From: Orientallactaga sibirica
Taxonomy: Eukaryota > Chordata > Mammalia > Rodentia > Dipodidae
DNA length: 64,000 nucleotides
Direction of reading: 5' to 3'
Assembly (NCBI GenBank): GCA_036365145.1
Contig: JAEOAD010000029.1
Location: 25,723,001 to 25,787,000, forward strand
Shown piece by piece: positions 1 to 11,455 of the stretch (positions within the stretch are counted from its first letter, which is position 1; each line of letters starts with the position of its first letter). Made by a program: the position numbers and the translations under genes. The notes under the pieces were generated by a model. That model was not told the origin of the DNA, did not search any database, and saw nothing but the letters and a program-made list of their open reading frames with translations.

Positions 1-601
1 ACGCCCCCCCCCAGAGGAAGGAGGATACTCATATCAAATTAGGTAGAGCTGAAACTTAAAAGGTCACAGGACCACTCCCCTCCCCATGGATATAGGAGGA
101 GTAAACAACTGTTGAGGGAAAAACTCTGAACAGTTTTGTGTACCAAATTTCTTTGAATTGAAATATTTCCTCCTGGGGGGAGGAAGAGGAGAGGAGATTC
201 AGAAGTCAAGTCTGAAAAAAGTTTCAGGACACCTCTCTAACGTTATATTCAACAATTGCCTGGGGAGGAGATTATCTGACCAGCCAAGGTGTCTGCAAGT
301 GGAGCAGTAAGCGCCAGAGAAGCAACATCATGAGTCTTCATTTATGGTGGGTTAGGTTCATTGGTGAGTGGCACACTAAGCTCCAGAGAAGCCACATCCA
401 TGAGCTGTCAGTTATGGTGGGATGGGGTTCTTGGTAATATAGCTTCCTTTAGTCACTAATAATCCTCTAAGCAACGCCTCACCCTGCTCTACAATTAACC
501 CCAATGAACTCATTGGTTCACCAAAACTGATTTTGTTACAATCATGCTTGGTCTGGTATCTGTGCCCTATATGGGGTGAAGAGATGTGTGTTTCTGTCTC
601 C
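1..601. other. Unassigned DNA with an imperfect 69-bp duplication
   Basis: No gene or recognised element is visible. A C-run opens the window. The stretch at about 295-440 is an imperfect two-copy tandem repeat: the shared string ccagagaag occurs at 313 and 382, and atggtggg follows in both copies, giving a period of 69 bp. The remainder may be an old LTR fragment, but I could not assign it. Confidence 0.5.
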
Positions 602-606
602 CCAGG

Positions 607-984
607 TGTGGTAGTTTAAATGGATGGCCCCCATTTTCAGGAGTCTATTAAAGCTTTTAACTTAGATCTCCAGCTGCCTGTCTAGAGGATTTATCACTGT
701 GGGCAGATCCTAGGGTCCAGCCCTAAGGTGTGTTTGGGGAATTCCAGTCTAAACATATGCAAAGTTATTGAGCTATGCCTGGAATTCCTGAAGTGTGCTT
801 GCTTGTGGTGCTGATGGTGGTTGCTTTTGGCTTTTCTCTCTCCATGAAGCTCTGAAAGGAGGTGTCCAGCTTCTACTGCCATTATGGAACTTCCCTTGTA
901 TCTGTAAGTTTCAATAAACCCCTGCTCCCATAAACTGTGTCTTATGTAGAGGTTCATCCCAGTGACATGAGGCTGGCTACTACA
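607..984 (+). mobile_element. 5' LTR of a MaLR-type (ERVL-MaLR) element
   Basis: This is a 378-bp LTR that begins TGTGGTAG and ends CTACTACA, which are near-perfect short inverted ends. It has a polyadenylation signal AATAAA at 913-918. A second, diverged copy in the same orientation lies at 2242-2616. Immediately upstream, 602-606 reads CCAGG, the same five bases that follow the second LTR. The size, termini and 5-bp target duplication fit the mammalian MaLR group. The exact subfamily is not determined. Confidence 0.85.
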
Positions 985-2241
985 TAATTGGTTCCAGGGG
1001 TAGGGTTGTGAGATGAGATTGACCGTGTGGATTTTGGTCTTTTGGAGCTTATGTGCTGGAGGAATGGGAAACTTGGTGCTTGCAACTGAAGATGCCTTCT
1101 TGAGTGGTAAGCCAAATATTATGGACTATTCTGATGAGAGTTTGAAAATGCTAAATGCAGAAAGAATAGTACTTGGAGGTTTCACTTATGAACTTTCTAA
1201 GGGGAAGGAAAGATGGCAGAAAACTGTTGGAAATCAGCTACTGGAATAAGGACTGCTTATTTTCTGCTGTCCACACCCAGAGAGTTTGATCAAGGTTAAA
1301 TTTTTAATGGACTAATGTGCTTGGCTAAGGGTATGGGACTGAGAGATAAAAGATTTAAAATTAGAGAAATTAAAACAAGTTTAAAATTTACAAACACTGA
1401 GACTGGTTTTAAGTTACTGCAGCTGCTATTGTCAAACACATTAACAATATCAGGGAAGATGGCTCAACTGCTTTACACTAAAACAATGGAGAGGATGCCT
1501 GAGAAAAGACTAAATAATAGAAATGCAAACTCTTTTATAAGGAGTTGTTTGAAATCAAAGAACTTGCTCTTCAAGTCACTAATTTATTTTGTCCCTGAAT
1601 CAAGAATGTGGCTGTGTCCTGCAACCTGGTATTGGTTTTGAAATCATGAAAAATATGTCAAGTGCATCATGAAGTGTACATGATTCCAGGAGCCGCTGCT
1701 AAGACAGCATATAGGCAGAGCATGATGACCCTGATAAAGAGGCTGGTAAAGCCTTTCAAAGGTGGGTCATGGTTTACTTGGAGTCTCAAAGATATTTTTT
1801 TATATACCTGGACTGTATAAGAGCTACCACGTATCACTGTTGGCTTAGGATGGAAGTTTTCCATGGCTATTCAGCCCAGCTGGAGGGATGGAATTGTAAA
1901 ATGTGGAGTCTGCCAGTCACTGGTTAGAATATCAGACTTGAACTACAGAAGTTTGGTGTTTTCTTGATGGTTATTGAGTTTGCATTGTTTTAGTATCTCC
2001 TTTCTATGCCTTAAAGCAGTTGAAAATGTTTACTGTATGCTTTTATGTGTTGACAATATATAATTTTATTTGATTTTACAGGACTTACAGCCAAGAGACT
2101 TTCTTAAATCTCAGATGAAACTTGGGACTTTAGAATATCTTAAGTTGGTAAAGACTATGGGATCCTTTAAAAATTAAAATTTTACTGAATATAATTTACA
2201 ATGTGAGGTGATTATAAATCTATTGGGTGCCAGAGGTAGAA
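985..2241 (+). mobile_element. Internal region of the MaLR-type element, non-coding
   Basis: The sequence directly after the 5' LTR reads ttggttccaggggtaggg, which is close to the 'ttggtaccaggagtgggg' start typical of MaLR internal regions and their primer-binding zone. The region is about 1.26 kb long and AT-rich. Its two longest open frames (1013-1249 and 1315-1641) show no gag, protease or reverse transcriptase motif. The end next to the second LTR is purine-rich (ggtagaa). MaLR elements are non-autonomous and relied on ERVL machinery, which fits the absence of coding capacity. Confidence 0.75.
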
Positions 2242-2616
2242 TGTGGTAGTTTGAATAGATGTCCCCTAATACATTCAGGAATCTATTAAAGCTTGTAACA
2301 TAGATTTCTAACTGCCTGGCTAGAGGAGGTGTCACTGTGGGTGGATCCTAAAGACCAGCCCTAAGATGAGTTTGGGAAATTCCGGTCTAAATATATACAA
2401 AGTTCTTGAGTTTTGCCTGGAGTACCTAAAGTGTGCTTGCTTGTGGTGCTGGTGGTGGTTGCTTTTGGCTTTCCTCTCTGTTTGGACCTGTGAAAGGGGA
2501 GCCCAAGTTCATCTGTCATTATGGTTCTCTATCTGTCAGTTTCAATAAATCCCTTCCTCCCATAAACTGTGTCTGGTCTGAAGTTTCATCCCAGTGGCAT
2601 GAGGCTGACTACTATA
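2242..2616 (+). mobile_element. 3' LTR of the MaLR-type element
   Basis: This 375-bp LTR is in the same orientation as 607-984. It begins TGTGGTAG and ends CTACTATA, where the canonical terminal CA has mutated. AATAAA lies at 2544-2549. The five bases after it, 2617-2621, are CCAGG and match 602-606, so both LTRs and the internal region are one insertion. The two LTRs differ at many positions, so the insertion is old. Confidence 0.85.
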
Positions 2617-2621
2617 CCAGG

Positions 2622-3000
2622 AAAAAATTTCACATGACATAATGTTACTATTAAATTTTCATCTGTTGTAGTAGGAGCTGGATCAAGATGAATCAAGGAT
2701 TTTAAAAGTGATTTTATCTCTGTAAGCAACCAAAGTAGAAAATAAAATTTTAAATTAGTAGGGCACCTACAATAATGCTGATGAACAAATCTAAGATGTA
2801 TAAGACTTCTGTATTAAAATCTACAAATCATGTTTGTGAACATTAAAAACTATCACAAAGGAGGGATATATCAAATTTCATATGTAGGAAGACACAGTAT
2901 ACCAATCCCGTTAAATCTACCCGCATTTATCTGTAGATTTAATGAGCTCTCCATTAAAATCTCAACAAGTGTATTGGTAAGTTGAATTTAAATTTTACTT
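2622..3000. other. AT-rich stretch, nothing recognised
   Basis: AT-rich DNA between the MaLR element and a SINE. No long open frame, recognised repeat or structural RNA was seen. Confidence 0.5.
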
Positions 3001-3015
3001 AAAAATCAAAGTGCA

Positions 3016-3246
3016 GGGCTGGAGAGATGGCTTAGCGGTTAAACGCTTGCCTATGAAGCCTAAGGACCCCGGTTTGAGGCTCACTTCTCCAGGACCCACG
3101 TAAGCCAGATGCACAAGGGGGTGCATGCATCTGGAGTTCGTTTGCAGTGGCTGGAGGCCCTGGCGCACCCATTCTCTCTCTCTCTCTACCTGCCTATTTC
3201 TGTATCTCCCTCTCTCTCAAATAAATAAATAAACAAAATAAAATAT
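3016..3246 (+). mobile_element. DIP-like (B2-superfamily) SINE, type A
   Basis: The tRNA-like head ggctggagagatggcttag carries an A-box-like sequence, followed by a central 'acgtaagccagatgcacaag' segment, CT repeats and a tail with aaataaataaataaac. A perfect 15-bp target duplication (aaaaatcaaagtgca) lies at 3001-3015 and 3247-3261, which fixes both ends. This is one of the best delimited copies of the SINE that dominates the window. Confidence 0.92.
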
Positions 3247-3261
3247 AAAAATCAAAGTGCA

Positions 3262-3880
3262 AAGAATATTCAGGATAATCTTGTGGTAGAACAAAAAGAG
3301 GAAATTCACATTGCTGGATAACCATATCAGTATCATATCATATTTAAATCGTATCTAAATAAACCTATAATAATTAAATAACTGTAACATTAGTTAAAAA
3401 TACACAAGTATATATTTTCCAAATAAATGGACACACACAAAAAAATCCAGAAGCACTTGGGAATCATGGTCTGTTCAGTAAAATGTGCTTAACCCATTTG
3501 TTATCTACATGTGAAAAATGAATACCCACACCTCACATTGAACACTAAAATCAATTTCAGCTATATTAAATGACTAAATGTAAAACACAAAAGAACACAT
3601 TAATGAAAACATCTATTTGATTTGTACTAATCGCAGTAGTATCCATTCCAAAATACCTTCTTTCTCTCTCAAACACTTGTACAAATGGTATCTCAGCACA
3701 TTTCAAGCTCTGCCTTTGAAGACAGCTCAAAGGGAAAAAGAATCATAAAGTTACCTGTTCTTTATAATACATATGCAGTTAATTTTACCACTATCATTGC
3801 TACTACGTACTTGTTGGTAGACATGATTGACAGTAGTTTTCAGAAAATACTTGAATATGTACACTTAAATTGCTTATTTA
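3262..3880. other. AT-rich stretch, nothing recognised
   Basis: AT-rich sequence without a recognisable gene or element. The open frame at 3685-3897 is isolated, has no homology I recognise and runs into a B1 SINE, so I treat it as chance. Confidence 0.5.
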
Positions 3881-3892
3881 AAATTAATTTCT

Positions 3893-4071
3893 GCTGAGAG
3901 TGGTGGCACATGCCTTTAATCCCAGCACTCAGGAGGCAGAGGTCGGAGTATCACCATGAGTTTGAGGCCAACCTGAAACACCATAGTGAAAGTCAGCCTG
4001 GGTTAGAGTGAAACCCTACCTTAAAAAAAAAACCAAACAAAATAATAATAATAATACAATATAATAAAATA
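3893..4071 (+). mobile_element. B1 SINE
   Basis: 7SL-derived: 'gtggtggcacatgcctttaa' followed by cccagcactcaggaggcagag, then a gagtttgaggccaacctg segment, a gagtgaaaccct end, an A-run and an AATAA-rich tail. The flanks at 3881-3892 (aaattaatttct) and about 4072-4083 (aaattatttcct) look like a degraded target duplication. The following stretch to 4457 holds a C-run (4092-4101) and an A-run near 4398, with nothing else recognised. Confidence 0.9.
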
Positions 4072-4457
4072 AAATTATTTCCTAATTTTGCACCCCCCCC
4101 CCGGAGATTTTTTTGCTGGCTGTTTTTAATGCACTGTTCATATGTGTGGAATTTCATTTCTACTTGCGTTTTATATTTTTCTTTATTACAAACAGTTTTT
4201 GTTAAAACATTGATCTTCCCCCTGACACACTCATAGTGATTCATAGCCACCTGAGAACTAAAAGTTTCCAACTAAAAGTTCAGAAAAATATTTAGCATGG
4301 ACAGAGGATACTGTTTTTAATGGATTTCAAAAGAGGGCTAGGCTTTCTAGTATCACCAGTGTATCTGGGGTTTGCCTATCACACTATTAAACAGCAGAAA
4401 AAAAAAAAAAAGAAGAGATAAAACACTCCTAAATTAAAATATCACATATCTCACTGT

Positions 4458-5260
4458 CTTTTTTTTAATTAGTATGAACATACTCAGTATATAAAGAAAC
4501 ATGTTGGTACCATCCTTTCCCTCATCCTTTCTCACCCCTCCAAAGGAGCCCTCCTCTCTGGGAATGCAGGTCATCCCCATGAGGATTGTGGGTCTTGCAT
4601 TGTGGGGGCACCTGTCCATTATGGGGAAGAGACAATTTCTCTGTGCATAATGTTCTACCTTGTAGCTCTAACAATCTTTCCACACCCTCTTCTGCAAAAT
4701 TCCCTGAGCCATGTTGGGTGCTTTCTTTAGCCTACTTCAGTGATGGGCTCTTAGCAGTCTCTGGATCTTTGGTTTGGTAGGTGTTGAGTGTCCTCAGTAT
4801 TTATCTCCTTCACCCTTATGCTTATGGGAGGTTCACCAAGAAAGCAGCACTCTTGCTCATTTCCCCAATTCCTCTATGGTTTCAGCTGGGGCCCTGGTGA
4901 AGTGTGATGGGTCATTTCTCTTCTCTTCTCAGGTCCTGCTTCCATCTGAAAAAAGAGAAGCAGCTTCTCCCCAGCACAGGATAAATGAGATAACCACTAT
5001 TAATTTAGACAGAATTTAATGGGTGTAGACCCTCTTGTAGCCCAAGATTAGCAGGAGCTTGATATTGGAAAGCAAATTCATTATCTAGATATGACTCTGC
5101 TTTGTTTCCCAGTTGCAGATATGGGTTCCTTTACACTGAGTGGATCTGTTAGCCAATGCAAGAATAGCCGGTTACCCACCATGGCTATGTGCCACTATTG
5201 CACTTGTGTGAACATCATGACAGGTTGCTTGCTTTGCTTGCTTCTGAGTCTTCAGGTGTC
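4458..5260 (-). mobile_element. 5'-truncated L1, 3' UTR type X, minus strand
   Basis: A T-run at the left end marks the L1 poly-A tail. The following sequence is shared, antisense, with other copies in the window (14.6, 25.7 and 28.6 kb) and in sense with 63.0-63.8 kb. Shared blocks include ggtaccatcctttccctcat, aaaattccctgagccatg and 'cactattgcactt'. The first of these reads 'ggtatcctcttttccctcg' in the 14.6 kb copy. No coding sequence is retained. The open frames in this stretch, on either strand, are therefore not genes. Confidence 0.85.
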
Positions 5261-5261
5261 T

Positions 5262-5494
5262 TCCTTGATCTTTTTCTTATTCTTTGAGACAGGGTCTGCT
5301 TGATCCTAGGGCTTACTGACTTGTATAGTTTAGGTAGCCAGTGAGCATCAGGAACTCACTGTTTCTATCCCCACCCCCCACCCCCCCAGTGCTGGGATTA
5401 CAGGCATGCCCCACCACTTCCAGCATTTATATAAGCAATGGAGATACAAGATACAAGAATCAAGCACTTTCCCCACTAAGCCATCTCCAAAGCC
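5262..5494 (-). mobile_element. B4-like SINE (B1-ID fusion), minus strand
   Basis: Read antisense, there is a B1-like half (gagacagggtctgct ... agtgctgggattacaggc) followed by an ID-like tRNA half (caagcactttccccactaag ccatctccaaagcc). That order is the reverse complement of B4, in which the ID part is 5' and the B1 part 3'. A C-rich run near 5370-5388 interrupts it. Confidence 0.7.
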
Positions 5495-6289
5495 AATGAG
5501 GCTGACACGTTTAGAAACCTTCTTATTTAGAGGAGAGAAAGAAAGTTGGAGTAGCTAAGTAGTACAGTTAACAAGGAAGAAGCAAAGATATGTAGAATTC
5601 CACCTCTTTTATCGATTTTCTGTTAAAAATCCATAAAAAAGAAATGAATAGGTCTTAAAAGGGATATTACATACTAATCCAAAATAAGATTTATCAGATA
5701 AAGGAGCCAAGAGCCACTTCTGTGTCTTAACTTACTTTTCAATTTTACAATTCATAAAATACTCAGCAAGGCATGGCACAGGTTTGGAGTTCAAGCACAG
5801 TGCACTTTATGCTGCAAGATCCAGTAAAAGCAATAATTTATAATTGCCTCCATAGGAGTGTGTGCATTTCTTTATACAAAACAGAAAGGCTTCAAAGAAG
5901 GAATCAAGATAAGTTCATGCAATTTTATGCAAAGAGAAACTCATTTACATCTGTGGCCCCTTTCTTTCGCATGATTATGGTTGAAGGTGGAGGGCTATGA
6001 AAAGAAGAGCAACAATCCTTCAAGCCTATGGTTTTTCAAGTATGAAGTAATGACATGGCTTGCCCCCAGGGAAGTATTAACATATCTCTCTGTGGGCCGG
6101 AATGGAGGAGACTTTGATCATGAACTCATCCTGTTCTATGTCTCCTTTTTCTGTTTCTTTTTAGTTGCTTACAGTTCAGAGTATGAGCATGGTTATTAGA
6201 CAAGATTCATTTATGTTACATCATTATCTTATGGACATTCTTTTCTCCTTCCAACAAAGCCTTCTAATGTGCAAAAGGCAGAGCAGAGC
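5495..6289. other. No recognised feature
   Basis: Mixed-composition sequence with two chance open frames (5773-6000 and 5981-6199). Neither has a recognisable domain, and I see no splice-site or poly-A context that would make them exons. Confidence 0.5.
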
Positions 6290-6460
6290 ACAATGATAGA
6301 TATGGAAGTGAACTCATCTGGCACCAGGTCCTTCCCCAGCTGTGCATAGCCCCAGATCTGTGAGCTTGACTTTGCTCTCTCAAAATCTCACTGCCCTCAT
6401 TTGTAAACTGGAAGCTATTTGTTTCTCTCATATGATTTTATTAGGTTTTCAAATGAGATA
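6290..6460 (+). mobile_element. Probable MIR fragment
   Basis: The order 'tgtgagcttgactttgctct', 'ctcatttgtaaactggaagc' and ttttcaaatgagataata follows the MIR core (tgtgaccttgggcaag; cctcatctgtaaaatggg; gaggattaaatgag). It is heavily diverged, as expected for a repeat older than the rodent radiation. Confidence 0.55.
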
Positions 6461-7630
6461 ATATATAATCAGAAGCCTTATTAAACACAAACTCAATACA
6501 AATATGAAGACGTGTTCCTACTAATAAAATTAGCACAATTCTATGAGACAAATCTTTCAGTAAAGGACATACATCTGTTACAGATAATAAGACTTTCCAT
6601 AAGCAATGATCAATTTTTACTCCCTTACTTGCCATCACTATTTCATTTATTTACTATTAGTTTAAGCCTGTCAAACAATATTATACTGAAATGGTCAACA
6701 TAGTTTATAGAAATTCAAACATAAGAATATTATATAAGTTTCACAAAGACAGGATGGTTTATGGGAGAACTACAATACGATGACATTTAACAGGATCCAA
6801 ACTTACCCCAATGTCATATGGACAAAGACACTTATACAAACCTGTCCTTGGCATAGACTTTTGTAGAAACAATAAAAATATAGCCATGCTCCAGCTATAA
6901 ATCAGCAAAACATGGATAAAGAACTTTTATATATTATAAATCAATGAATGTCAAAGAACCAGCCTATAACACACAATTGAAACAAAAATAATGCAACCTA
7001 CAGGTATTAGTTCTCTATGATCATCCATTTATTTCCAAGTTGTGAAAAGATGGCAACACAATATTCCACTTAGGGTATATCCATTCTGGGATAAGCTTAA
7101 ATTATAAACTCCTGTGCTCAGTTTGGTTTTTAATTCCTAAAAAAGAATGCATCTCTACAAAGTCACATGAACTTTTCAAGGTGGTATTAATGTTGAGCCA
7201 AACAGAAACATGCTAGAAACAAAAACACAGGCTGTCTGTGCCTTGTATACCTTACTTCTTGTTCCCTTATTTCCAAGCTTAAAGCTGTTTGTGCTACAAA
7301 TGCTCAGTATTTATTAGTTATGAAGGGTAGGAATACTTGATTTAAAAACAAGCAGGAAAAGTTTCAACATGCTATAGATCTCATGCAGCTCTCCCTTTTC
7401 CACAAATGTTGCCTGTTTCTCTCCTCTCCCATCCCATTTCAACTTGTATCCAACAAGAGCTATCTTAATATGCCCATTCTTCTCTAGTTTGTTTTTTTTT
7501 TTTTGTAGTTTGTATTTTTTTAACCAAACACCTTTTGCCACGTTTATTCCAATCCTTTACCTTCTGTTAAAATTATTTATGTACAAGTTTTATTCTCTGT
7601 GTTTTTTTTTTTTTTTTTTTTTTGTAACCT
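6461..7630. other. AT-rich stretch with two T-runs
   Basis: No gene or full element was recognised. T-runs lie near 7491-7505 and 7601-7623. They generate low-complexity open frames on both strands that should not be read as proteins. Confidence 0.55.
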
Positions 7631-7634
7631 CCTA

Positions 7635-7785
7635 GAGGGCAACATACATACCTGATTCAATTCCTGGAACATCTTATAGATACATGATACATTATACTCC
7701 TGCATAAATTTCCCTTTCTTGGCAGTTGGAACATTGCCTGGAACATAACAGGTGCTCAATAAATATTGAATTCAATGAATTATTG
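7635..7785 (+). mobile_element. L2 LINE 3'-end fragment
   Basis: It starts near cctagagggcaac and ends with 'ggaacataacaggtgctcaa' followed by taaatattgaattcaatgaa, the characteristic L2 3' terminus (ggcacatagtaggtgctcaataaatatttgttgaa in pieces). Diverged and ancient. It is relevant because the array at 21.7-35.3 kb appears to carry the reverse complement of this same terminus. Confidence 0.7.
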
Positions 7786-8039
7786 CATGATGTCAGGCTA
7801 AATTGAAGGAAATGCATATATAAATGTATGATGTACTCGTAAGTGCCCTTGGTAATTTTGGAGATAGAGATAATGACTTGGAGTTTCTATTTTTCCCCAG
7901 ACAGACAATGGAGAAAAATTTTAGGCTCTTTGTAACCAGATGTAAAGTAAATATGCTAAAATCATGTAAGAAATTCATTATGGAAGTGATATGATGTTTG
8001 GAAAATCAGTGGATTCATCTGGAGAAAAGCTGTCTGGGG

Positions 8040-8885
8040 AAGAGTCAACACCAAAAGACACTTAGAACACACCCTCTAAGGCTCAGGGAATATTGTGGAA
8101 CTAAAAATGGACAGGGTCATACAATGAAATTCATAATAAAAAAATAGTAGAGGAACTAGTTGGACTGAGGAGAGGACCAATAAAGGAATAGAGAGAGTAT
8201 GAGAGATAGAGGGGTGTGAGGCAGCTCTGATGAATATGAATAAAATACATTTTGTACATTCATAAAAACTGGGGTGTGTGCACGTGTATGTGTCTGTGTG
8301 TGTGTGTGTGAAGAAGGAGGACTAGCTAGAGAGAAGAGACTCAATTGAGAGGGATGCAAGAGGGAGAAAAGAGAGAGTGGTAGGAGGGGATTATAATCAT
8401 TGTTTATTGTCTATATGTATGGATGTCATCAATAATTTTTTTTAAAAAAATGAATACAAGAGGGGCTGAAGAGATGGCTTATCAGTTAAAGGGATTGCCT
8501 GAAAATCTAAAGGAGCTAGGTTTGATCCCCTAGAACCCACGTGAGCTAGATGTAAAAGTGGCACATGTGTCTGGAGTTCATTTGCAGCAACTGAAGGCCC
8601 TGGCATGTCCATTCTCTCTCTTTCTCTGTGTCTTTCTCCATCTCTCTGTTTCTTTCTCAAATAAACTTAAATTAATTAACAAAATAATAATGTAAGAGCC
8701 ACGGGGTGAGAAGGTATACTCTGAGACACTGTCCCCTGAACAGAGACTGACTGGTACATTCATGACCCCAAAGTGACTATGAATAACTCCACTGAGGAGG
8801 GACCTCAGTGTAATGGGGGCAGGGGAGAGGATACATAAGAATATAACCCAATGGGGATATTACCAAACTGCAGTATGTTCACATA
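8040..8885 (+). mobile_element. Old rodent L1 3'-UTR fragments, nested
   Basis: The segment 'ggctcagggaatattgtgg' near 8080-8100 and the segment from 8691 (agagccacggggtgagaagg, later actgaggagggacctcagtg) look like two halves of an old rodent L1 3' UTR. Between them, 8330-8440 resembles the type Y L1 end seen at 50.87 kb (gtttattgtctatatgtatg ... gtcatcaataa), and a SINE follows. The nesting order is an inference. A GT-rich tract lies at about 8275-8310. Confidence 0.55.
8462..8690 (+). mobile_element. DIP-like SINE, type A
   Basis: The head ggggctgaagagatggctta, the central acccacgtgagctagatg and the end 'ctggcatgtccattctctct' with an AATAAAC tail identify the family. The flanks aatacaagag and aatgtaagag give only a weak target duplication. 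It sits inside old L1 3'-UTR sequence. Confidence 0.85.
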
Positions 8886-9360
8886 TTAAAGTTCTAAATA
8901 CAAGTAATTGAAGCTATGAAAAAGATCTACATTTTAAAATCTGTCATGTAGACACTGTATTGATTTCTTCTAATTAAATTAACATATTAGTATTTGTTTA
9001 CAATTGCCATTTGCCTTCCTTTCATCTAAGTGGATTTTTTTATTTTTCTTTCATCACATACATGTTAATGTTTATCTTTTAACTTCAAATATTTACTCTC
9101 TGTTGCTGCCTAAAACCAAAATGGCCAATATTAAATCTCCTATAAATCTAGATCACCATGTGATCGGGTTTAGAAGATGTATTTTCTTATATCTTGGCAA
9201 ATATAGTGGATTTTTGGAGCCTCAGCAAGATGAGAAGATGTCTCATGCAAGCAAGTGTGTGGTAGCTGCAATGAGACATGGGTAAACTATGGAAGCATTC
9301 ATTCATCAAATAACAGCAAGAACAAAGGCAAACTAAGACTATTGTACAAAAGAAGTTGTT
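8886..9360. other. No recognised feature
   Basis: AT-rich DNA. The open frame 9004-9285 has no recognisable domain. I see no element boundaries here. Confidence 0.5.
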
Positions 9361-9455
9361 AGCTGTGGTATGAGTGGTGGGGCAGGAGGATCGAGAGTTT
9401 GAAGCCATCCTGAACTTGCATGTGAAGCCCTGCCTCTAAAAAAAGAGAAAATGAG
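9361..9455 (+). mobile_element. Truncated B1-like SINE
   Basis: The order ggcaggaggatcgagagttt, gaagccatcctgaa and gaagccctgcctctaaaaaa matches the middle and 3' part of B1. The 5' part is reduced. A G-run follows near 9477-9487. The DNA from 9456 to about 9930 shows nothing else I can assign. Confidence 0.65.
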
Positions 9456-9939
9456 AGCAAGAGGGGATGAGTAAGCGGGGGGGGGGCAGAAAGAAAGTTG
9501 TACATATGGAAAAGAGAAAATTCTATTGTCTTTTAACATTAGACTGTAATTACAGTTAGTGTGGTGAGAATGGGGCACAATAGTAGCAAAGAGCATATCA
9601 GAGCCCAGACTTTGGCTTCACATCCCAATTGGTAACAAAAATGGAGCTGAGAGTCTTGGCAGCAGTGACTGACTCTAAGGCTGAGACAGGCAAGTATAAG
9701 ATAAGCCTGTAACATCTTGCCATGGTAGAAAATAGGAACAACTTAAAAACTGTAACATAACCCATTGAATTAGATAGTAAATCGCATTTTTATTGTGGAG
9801 TAATGCAACATGTACATAAAAACTATAAGTATAATAGAAAGAATGTATGGTTTATGTCACTGATGTAAATAAATTAACAAATAGCTAGTTAAAACTTGTA
9901 CTATTTTTGAGGAGCTTTCTGAAAATTAACTTGTAAAAA

Positions 9940-11290
9940 TGTTTATTCAACATATATGTATTGTAACATATTCATAAAGTTTTAGTATAATACTCCCATA
10001 CATGCATATGATACATATGTTATAAGTCTTTATACCACTACTCCTCCCTTTCTGCATTCATCCAAATTTCTAGTAGTCATTTTTCTAGTTTCAGGTTGAG
10101 TGTATTCTAACTTCCACATATGATGATGAATATGAGGTTGAGGTTCTTTGGCTTATTTCTCTTTTTTTTCACTTCCTTTTTTTTATTAATTATTATTTTT
10201 TATTGACTTTTAATCTTACATACCAAAAAACCCCACCTGATATTTCCCTCCCCTCCGCCATTCCACTTTAGAACTCCAGTCTCCATCATATCCCCTCCCT
10301 CTCTCCATTAGTCTCTTTCCTAATTTGATGACATCATCTTTCTCTTCTATTTTGAGGGTCTTGCAAAGGTATTGCTAGGCACTACAAGATCATGGATATC
10401 GAGGCCAATTTCTGTCTGGGCAGTTGCATTGTAAGAGGTCATATCCTTCCTTTGGCTCTTCCATTCTATCCGCCCCCTCTTCCGCAATGGTCCCTGAGCC
10501 ATTGGAGGGTGTGACAGAGGTGTTTCAGTGCTAGACACTCCTCCATCCCTTCTTCTCAGCACTATGTTGCCTTTTGGGTCATCCCAGTGGTCATCACCAT
10601 CTGAAAAGAGAAGCTTCTCTAGCCAGAAGTGAGAGCAGCGTTAATATGTGAACATGAACATTTAGTGTAGTGTCCCCAGGGCAGCTTGGTGGAAATAATA
10701 TATACATTTAGTCAGACATGAGCAGGCTTATACCCCCAAGGCTCATGACCTCACCTACCATAGACTTTTACTTAGGTTTTTCAGTACCAGGTATGTATTC
10801 CCTCCCATAGAGAGGGCCTTCAGTCCAATTATGGAGCAGTTGGTTACCCCAAGAGTAGACACGCCACTATTGCACCCGTTCAGTCATTGGGCCTGTCTGG
10901 CCAAGCTTGAATATTCAGCATCCACTGTTTTCACAATGTATAGACTTGTGTGTGAACTGGAACCAAAAATAGGTACCAGAAACCCGTAAGCGGGTAAAAG
11001 GCTATAAGGGAGGGAAGAAAGGGAAGGACTTAAGTGTATGGTAATGGCTTATTTCTCTTAATGATATGTCTTCTAGTTCCATTAGCTCTTCTGGAAATGG
11101 CATGATTTCATAATTTTTATGACTTGATTGTGTACATCTGCTAGACTTTATTTATTCATGTTTTGCTGGCCACATAGGCTGATATATAGTTCTGCATGAA
11201 TAGTGCTGCAAGAAATATGGGCATATAGTTATCTCTTTAGTATTCTGACCTCATTTCCTTTTAATGTATATTGAATCTAAGTCTTATAGA
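9940..11290 (-). mobile_element. Ancient L1 3' region, minus strand, split by a younger L1
   Basis: On the plus strand, the text before 10163 and after 11046 reads like the reverse complement of an old mammalian L1 ORF2 end and 3' UTR (ggcttatttctcttaatgat ... gaatagtgctgcaagaaata ... tctttagtattctgacctca). The two halves join cleanly when 10164-11045 and one copy of the 14-bp duplication are removed. Diverged and non-coding. Confidence 0.7.
10164..11045 (-). mobile_element. 5'-truncated L1, 3' UTR type Y, minus strand
   Basis: Perfect 14-bp target duplications (ggcttatttctctt) lie at 10150-10163 and 11046-11059. The insert starts at the left with a T-rich tail. It contains antisense blocks also found in sense at 50.2-50.9 kb, for example 'ccttttgggtcatcc' versus 'ggatgacccaaaagg'. 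The right end holds the 'taagggagggaagaaa' segment near ORF2's 3' side. It is relatively young, judging from its perfect duplications. Confidence 0.92.
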
Positions 11291-11455
11291 AAATGAAATG
11301 GTTACATAGTTTCAAGAATATTCCCAGAAAGTACTTCACAATTACAAATAAGAAAAACAGTAACATCAATATGGAAAATCAGTATGGCTCTGATTTAATC
11401 AAATGATGAACATGAATATCATTAGTGAAAACATGAATTAAAATTGTACGCTTTT

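Noticed and set aside
1013..1641. Two open frames inside the MaLR interior as remnants of gag
   Set aside because: No retroviral motif is visible. MaLR interiors are non-coding, so the frames are treated as chance.
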